From: RGIG9041 sp045657265
GTDB taxonomy: Bacteria > Bacillota > Clostridia > Oscillospirales > QAKW01
Length of the DNA stretch: 63,799 nt
Direction of reading: 5' to 3'
Assembly (NCBI GenBank): GCA_045657265.1
Contig: JAZOSU010000027.1
Coordinates: 1-63,799, forward strand
How positions within the stretch are numbered: position 1 is the first letter of the stretch; every line of letters begins with the position of its first letter. This document shows, piece by piece, positions 60,726 to 63,799 of the stretch. The notes under the pieces are model-generated. The model ran no database searches and was not told the origin of the DNA. It saw nothing but the letters and a program-made list of their open reading frames with translations. The translations under genes and the position numbers were made by a program.

Positions 60726-60812
60726 ATATTTCTCCCTTTCATTATTTATAAATATTTTTACCATTATAACTCATATCGCTGAAAAAATAAAGAACTTTTT
60801 TAAATTGTATAA

Positions 60813-60903
60813 ATATTCATATTATATGCATAAAATTCAAATTATTTTTTGAATAAATATTTAAAAAGATATTGACAATATGAATATTATGCATTATAAT
60901 GCA
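60813..60903. promoter_or_regulatory. Promoter of the amino acid ABC operon with repeated operator-like sites
   Basis: The promoter is TTGACA (60872-60877), 17 bp, TATAAT (60895-60900) on the plus strand. ATATTCATATT (60813-60823) is repeated in inverse orientation as AATATGAATAT (60877-60887) across the -35/spacer. TGCATTATAATGCA (60890-60903) is a perfect 14-bp palindrome over the -10. The ATGAATATTATGCAT core is loosely like an ArgR box. The space also must hold the guaB promoter on the minus strand. Confidence 0.65.
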
Positions 60904-60944
60904 CTTATCAACACATAAAAATGAATTAAGAGAGGAAAATAATA

Positions 60945-61697
60945 ATGAAAACACTCAAAAAAATAGCACTTTTCGCAATGTGTCTTACACTCGTACTCGG
61001 TTGCCTTTGTGCTTGTGGCTCAAACGAAGCTGACGATACACTTACAATGGGTACAAACGCTGCTTTCCCACCCTACGAATTTGTTGATGACAATGGTACT
61101 ATCGTAGGTATCGATGCTGAAATTGCTGATGCAGTAGCAAAGAAAATGGGCAAAACACTTGAAATCAAAGATATGGAATTTGATTCACTTCTTACAGCTG
61201 TTGAGTCAGGCGCAATTGATTTTGCACTTGCAGGTATGACTGTTACAGACGAAAGACTTCTCAGCGTTAACTTCTCTGATACATACGCAAAAGGCGTTCA
61301 GGTTATAATCGTTAAAGAAGATTCAGCTATTAAAACTGTTGATGATCTTGCAGGTAAAAAAATCGGTGTTCAGACCGGTACAACAGGTGACATCTACTGT
61401 ACAGATGAATTCGGTCAGGAAAACGTAAAACAGTATAACAATGGCGCTCTTGCTGTTGCTGCTCTTAATAACGCTCAGGTTGACTGTGTTGTAATTGACA
61501 ATGAACCTGCTAAAAGCTTCGTAGCTGCTAACACAGGTCTTAAAATTCTTGAAACTGCATACGCAGAAGAAGATTATGCAGCTGCTATAGCTAAAGAAAA
61601 CACAGAACTTCTTGAAGCTTTCAACAATGCACTTGCTGAACTTAAAGCAGACGGTACTATCGATAGCATTATCGAAAAATACATCCCTTCAAAATAA
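60945..61697 (+). CDS. Polar amino acid ABC transporter, substrate-binding lipoprotein
   Basis: 250 residues. Lipoprotein signal (lipobox LCAC, Cys about 24), then the family-3 solute-binding fold: LTMGTNAAFPPYEFVDDNGT, IVGIDAEIADAVAKKMGKTL, FDSLLTAVESGAIDFALAGM, TVTDERLLSVNFSDTY. Membrane-anchored on the outside; delivers an amino acid to the permease. The ligand may be cystine, glutamine or a basic amino acid; it cannot be fixed from sequence. A consensus promoter and a GAGAGG site suggest high expression, and a hairpin after the gene would keep its mRNA level above that of the permease. Confidence 0.92.
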   Translation: MKTLKKIALFAMCLTLVLGCLCACGSNEADDTLTMGTNAAFPPYEFVDDNGTIVGIDAEIADAVAKKMGKTLEIKDMEFDSLLTAVESGAIDFALAGMTVTDERLLSVNFSDTYAKGVQVIIVKEDSAIKTVDDLAGKKIGVQTGTTGDIYCTDEFGQENVKQYNNGALAVAALNNAQVDCVVIDNEPAKSFVAANTGLKILETAYAEEDYAAAIAKENTELLEAFNNALAELKADGTIDSIIEKYIPSK

Positions 61698-61714
61698 TCA
61701 TTAATTGAATTTAA

Positions 61715-61747
61715 TAAGCAGGGTCGGTTTTTAACTGCCCCTGCTTA
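61715..61747 (+). terminator. Attenuating hairpin between binding protein and permease
   Basis: TAAGCAGGG / CCCTGCTTA (9 bp, 15-nt T-rich loop) without a strong T tail. It probably acts as a partial terminator or 3' stabiliser. Confidence 0.6.
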
Positions 61748-61770
61748 AGTCTTGTAAAAGGATTAATTTT

Positions 61771-62547
61771 ATGACGATTTTATCTTTTGCCGGTTGGCTT
61801 ACAACCGCACCGCTCTGGATTCAGAGTTCGCCACAGTGGCTTCAGAATCTTCTGTTCCAGCTTTATCAGACTTTTATTTATCAGAACCGTTGGAGATTTT
61901 TTACCGACGGTCTTAAAATCACTTTTATTGTTACAATAGGCGCTCTTTTACTTGGTACAATAATCGGTCTTGTAATAGCTATCATCCGTACTTCTTATGA
62001 TAACGCTTCCAAAAAACCGTTTTTTGTTTTAAGATGGGTAAATGCTTTTTGTAAACTGTACCTTACCGTAATCCGCGGTACGCCTATGATGGTTCAGCTT
62101 CTTATTATGGGCTTTGTTATTATGGTACCTAAAACCGATACACAGATGATTATATGCGGTATCGTAACTCTCGGTATCAACTCAGGTGCATACGTTGCCG
62201 AAATCGCCCGTTCAGGTATTATGTCCATCAGCTCAGGACAGTTTGAAGCAGGTCGTTCTCTTGGATTTAATTACGTCCAGACAATGTGGTACATAATCAT
62301 TCCGCAGGCTATTAAAAACATTCTTCCTGCGCTTGGTAATGAAATGATTACTCTTCTTAAAGATACTTCTCTTGTTTCTGTAATCGCTCTCCGTGACGTT
62401 ACAAAACAGGCGCAGAACATCGTAAGTAAGACGTATCAGGCGTATGTTCCGTACATAAGTCTTGCTGTTATTTATCTTATTATAGTAATAATACTCACCA
62501 AGCTTCTTGGTATACTTGAAAGGAGGCTTCGTAAGAGTGAGCGCTGA
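61771..62547 (+). CDS. Polar amino acid ABC transporter, permease
   Basis: 258 residues. HisM/GlnP-type permease: FFTDGLKITFIVTIGALLLG, GTIIGLVIAIIRTS, LTVIRGTPMMVQLLIMGFVI, and the EAA loop GQFEAGRSLGFNYVQTMWYI that contacts the ATPase, then PQAIKNILPALGNEMITLLK. Five membrane segments. It overlaps the ATPase gene by 11 bp, showing operon structure. Confidence 0.93.
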   Translation: MTILSFAGWLTTAPLWIQSSPQWLQNLLFQLYQTFIYQNRWRFFTDGLKITFIVTIGALLLGTIIGLVIAIIRTSYDNASKKPFFVLRWVNAFCKLYLTVIRGTPMMVQLLIMGFVIMVPKTDTQMIICGIVTLGINSGAYVAEIARSGIMSISSGQFEAGRSLGFNYVQTMWYIIIPQAIKNILPALGNEMITLLKDTSLVSVIALRDVTKQAQNIVSKTYQAYVPYISLAVIYLIIVIILTKLLGILERRLRKSER

Positions 62548-63280
62548 TGTTTTGATTAATGTTAAAAATGTCAAAAAACACTATAACGGAGGCAAAGTAA
62601 AAGCTCTTGACGGTGTAAATATTGACATAAAAAAAGGCGAAGTTGTTGTAATAATCGGGCCTTCAGGTTCAGGTAAGTCAACACTTTTACGTTCTCTTAA
62701 TCTTCTTGAAGTGCCTACCGAAGGTGAAATTATATTTGACGGAACGAATATAAGCGACAAACAGACTAATATAAATCTTCACCGTCAGAAAATGGGTATG
62801 GTTTTCCAGCACTTTAATCTTTTCCCTCATATGACCATACTTAAAAATATGACAATTGCTCCTATCAAGCTCAAAGGCATGAATAAACAGGATGCTGAAA
62901 AAATGGCAATGGAGCTCCTTGAAAGAGTAGGTCTTGCTGACAGAGCAAATGCATACCCAAGTCAGTTGTCAGGAGGTCAGAAACAGCGAGTTGCTATCGT
63001 GAGAGCGCTGTGTATGCAGCCTGACGTTATGCTCTTTGATGAACCTACGTCTGCTCTTGATCCTGAGATGGTAGGTGAAGTTCTGGACGTTATGAAAAAC
63101 CTTGCCAAAGAAGGTATGACAATGGTTGTTGTAACTCACGAAATGGGATTTGCCAAAGAAGTGGGTAGCCGAGTTGTATTTATGGATGACGGTATTATTA
63201 TTGAAGAAGGTACACCTACCGAAATATTTGAATCACCTAAAAATCCAAGACTTTGCGACTTTTTAAGTAAAGTTTTATAA
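62537..63280 (+). CDS. Polar amino acid ABC transporter, ATP-binding protein
   Basis: 247 residues. GlnQ-type ATPase: Walker A GPSGSGKSTLLRSLNLLE, Q-loop GMVFQHFNLFPHMT, signature LSGGQKQRVAIVRAL, Walker B VMLFDEPTSALDPEMVGEVL, switch VTHEMGFAKEVGSRVVFM. The start is GTG at 62537, 10 nt after AAAGGAGG; an in-frame reading from further upstream would start before the ribosome site. Completes the transporter. Confidence 0.94.
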   Translation: MSADVLINVKNVKKHYNGGKVKALDGVNIDIKKGEVVVIIGPSGSGKSTLLRSLNLLEVPTEGEIIFDGTNISDKQTNINLHRQKMGMVFQHFNLFPHMTILKNMTIAPIKLKGMNKQDAEKMAMELLERVGLADRANAYPSQLSGGQKQRVAIVRALCMQPDVMLFDEPTSALDPEMVGEVLDVMKNLAKEGMTMVVVTHEMGFAKEVGSRVVFMDDGIIIEEGTPTEIFESPKNPRLCDFLSKVL

Positions 63281-63283
63281 AAC

Positions 63284-63318
63284 AAAACCGTAGTTTCATA
63301 TAGAAACTACGGTTTTTT
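63284..63318. terminator. Terminator of the amino acid ABC operon
   Basis: 14-bp perfect stem AAAACCGTAGTTTC / GAAACTACGGTTTT, 5-nt loop, T6 tail; A-rich on the other side, so it may also serve the convergent small gene. Confidence 0.92.
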
Positions 63319-63559
63319 AATCGTGTCTATTTCCGCAAGAAATACCGGTTTGCTCTAAAACGCAAATAATTTCCTCGATTTTTTCAAAACATTCTTTATC
63401 ATTTAACTTATCATTTTTAATGATTTCTGTAATACTAACAATTGCATCATAACATTTATTTTTGATTATTTCATTAAAATCAATTTCCAAATCAGGAAAA
63501 GATACTTGAACGTTTTCATTATATATTACATTCATTAAAATTTCATTGTACAATTCCAT
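63317..63559 (-). CDS. 80-residue unknown protein
   Basis: Acidic, mostly helical soluble protein (VSFPDLEIDFNEIIKNKCYD; ITEIIKNDKLNDKECFEKIE). The C-terminus has CGNRHD. It has an AGAGGCGAT ribosome site and a consensus promoter on the minus strand, and it is divergent from a ribbon-helix-helix gene. I recognise no family. A regulator/partner relation with the divergent gene is possible but unproven. Confidence 0.6.
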   Translation of the reverse strand: MELYNEILMNVIYNENVQVSFPDLEIDFNEIIKNKCYDAIVSITEIIKNDKLNDKECFEKIEEIICVLEQTGISCGNRHD

Positions 63560-63577
63560 ATCATCGCCTCTGATACT

Positions 63578-63622
63578 ATTTTATACTACTAAAAGCGATA
63601 TGTCAACATAAAATCTTATGTT
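63578..63622. promoter_or_regulatory. Divergent promoter region with inverted-repeat operator
   Basis: Minus strand TTGACA (63601-63606), 17 bp, TAAAAT (63578-63583) drives the 80-residue protein. Next to it AACATAA-aatc-TTATGTT (63605-63622) is a perfect 7-bp inverted repeat overlapping that -35, a plausible site for the ribbon-helix-helix protein encoded to the right. Confidence 0.6.
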
Positions 63623-63649
63623 ATGGTATTATTTTTGTGAGGTGATAAT

Positions 63650-63799
63650 ATGAAGCCACTTAAACAAAAGGTAAGTATAACTTTAGATGAAGATATTATT
63701 GAAAAAGCAAAAGCTTTAGCAGAAGACTGTGACCGTTCTCTATCTCAATATATAAACATTCTTTTAAAGAACCACATTAAAGAAATCGAAGAAAATAAA
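63650..63799 (+). CDS. Ribbon-helix-helix protein, cut by the right edge
   Basis: 50 codons visible, starting MKPLKQKVSITLDEDIIEKA and ending NHIKEIEENK with no stop in the window. The short beta strand (KVSITLD) and two helices (EDIIEKAKALAEDCD; SLSQYINILLKNHIKEIE) are the Arc/CopG/omega-type DNA-binding fold, typical of antitoxins and small regulators. GAGGTGAT ribosome site. A toxin gene would be expected beyond the edge if it is an antitoxin. Confidence 0.75.
   Translation, partial: MKPLKQKVSITLDEDIIEKAKALAEDCDRSLSQYINILLKNHIKEIEENK

Overview
The window is low-G+C bacterial chromosomal DNA, most likely from an anaerobic Clostridia-type Firmicute, probably gut-associated. The grounds are class III (oxygen-sensitive) ribonucleotide reductase genes, an indolepyruvate:ferredoxin oxidoreductase operon, strong AGGAGG-type ribosome binding sites, sigma-A promoters of the TTGACA-17-TATAAT type, and many rho-independent terminators. 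The lineage is inferred from gene content only; no rRNA gene is present.

Layout. 1-7.2 kb: nrdD (cut by the left edge) and nrdG, a split chromate-transporter pair, two lipoproteins, a decayed glycosidase and a secreted matrixin-like protease. 7.2-13.3 kb: a minus-strand operon for aryl 2-oxoacid oxidation and aryl-acid activation (acyl-CoA synthetase, iorA, iorB, paaK, ACT protein), interrupted by a 277-bp MITE-like foldback element. 13.3-20 kb: CDF transporter, aminotransferase, ribokinase, a large lipoprotein and gpsA. 20-23.3 kb: a compact operon of two ATP-grasp enzymes and one initiating sugar-phosphate transferase. 23.3-26.5 kb: a lipoprotein whose 3' end has been rewritten by a repeat, hairpin arrays, and an ABC-2/LytTR/DUF3021 module. 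26.5-33.4 kb: a ceramidase-like hydrolase, aldo/keto reductase, an AAC(3)-like gene and DUF1846, mixed with at least four decayed genes joined by deletions.

33.8-34.7 kb: tRNA-Ser(UGA) followed by a perfect 47-bp direct duplication of its 3' end plus terminator, bracketing a lone four-helix-bundle gene. 34.7-47.8 kb: serC, a SLOG-type protein divergent from a small HTH regulator, a TPP riboswitch with thiT, three small unknown genes, yfcE, mrnC, yitT, an rsmF-like gene, an SLH protein, and the amino-acid operon asnA-metY-metAA-ABC exporter. 47.8-48.3 kb: a mirror-symmetric hairpin array and a 6S-like structured RNA candidate. 48.3-56.4 kb: one 2715-residue BspA-type leucine-rich-repeat/Ig-like surface protein. 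56.5-59 kb: a Tet(M)/EF-G-like translational GTPase fused to a Rae1/YacP NYN ribonuclease, which I consider the most interesting gene here. 59.2-63.8 kb: guaB, a polar amino acid ABC transporter, a small unknown protein and a divergent ribbon-helix-helix protein cut by the right edge.

How the genes work together. Amino-acid metabolism dominates: serine (serC), asparagine (asnA), methionine (metAA with Glu111 plus metY, i.e. the O-acetylhomoserine sulfhydrylation route), alanine aminotransferase and aromatic 2-oxoacid oxidation. Ribosome-related genes include mrnC, the rsmF-like methyltransferase and the GTPase-RNase fusion. All functional statements come from reading motifs by eye; no database search was run.
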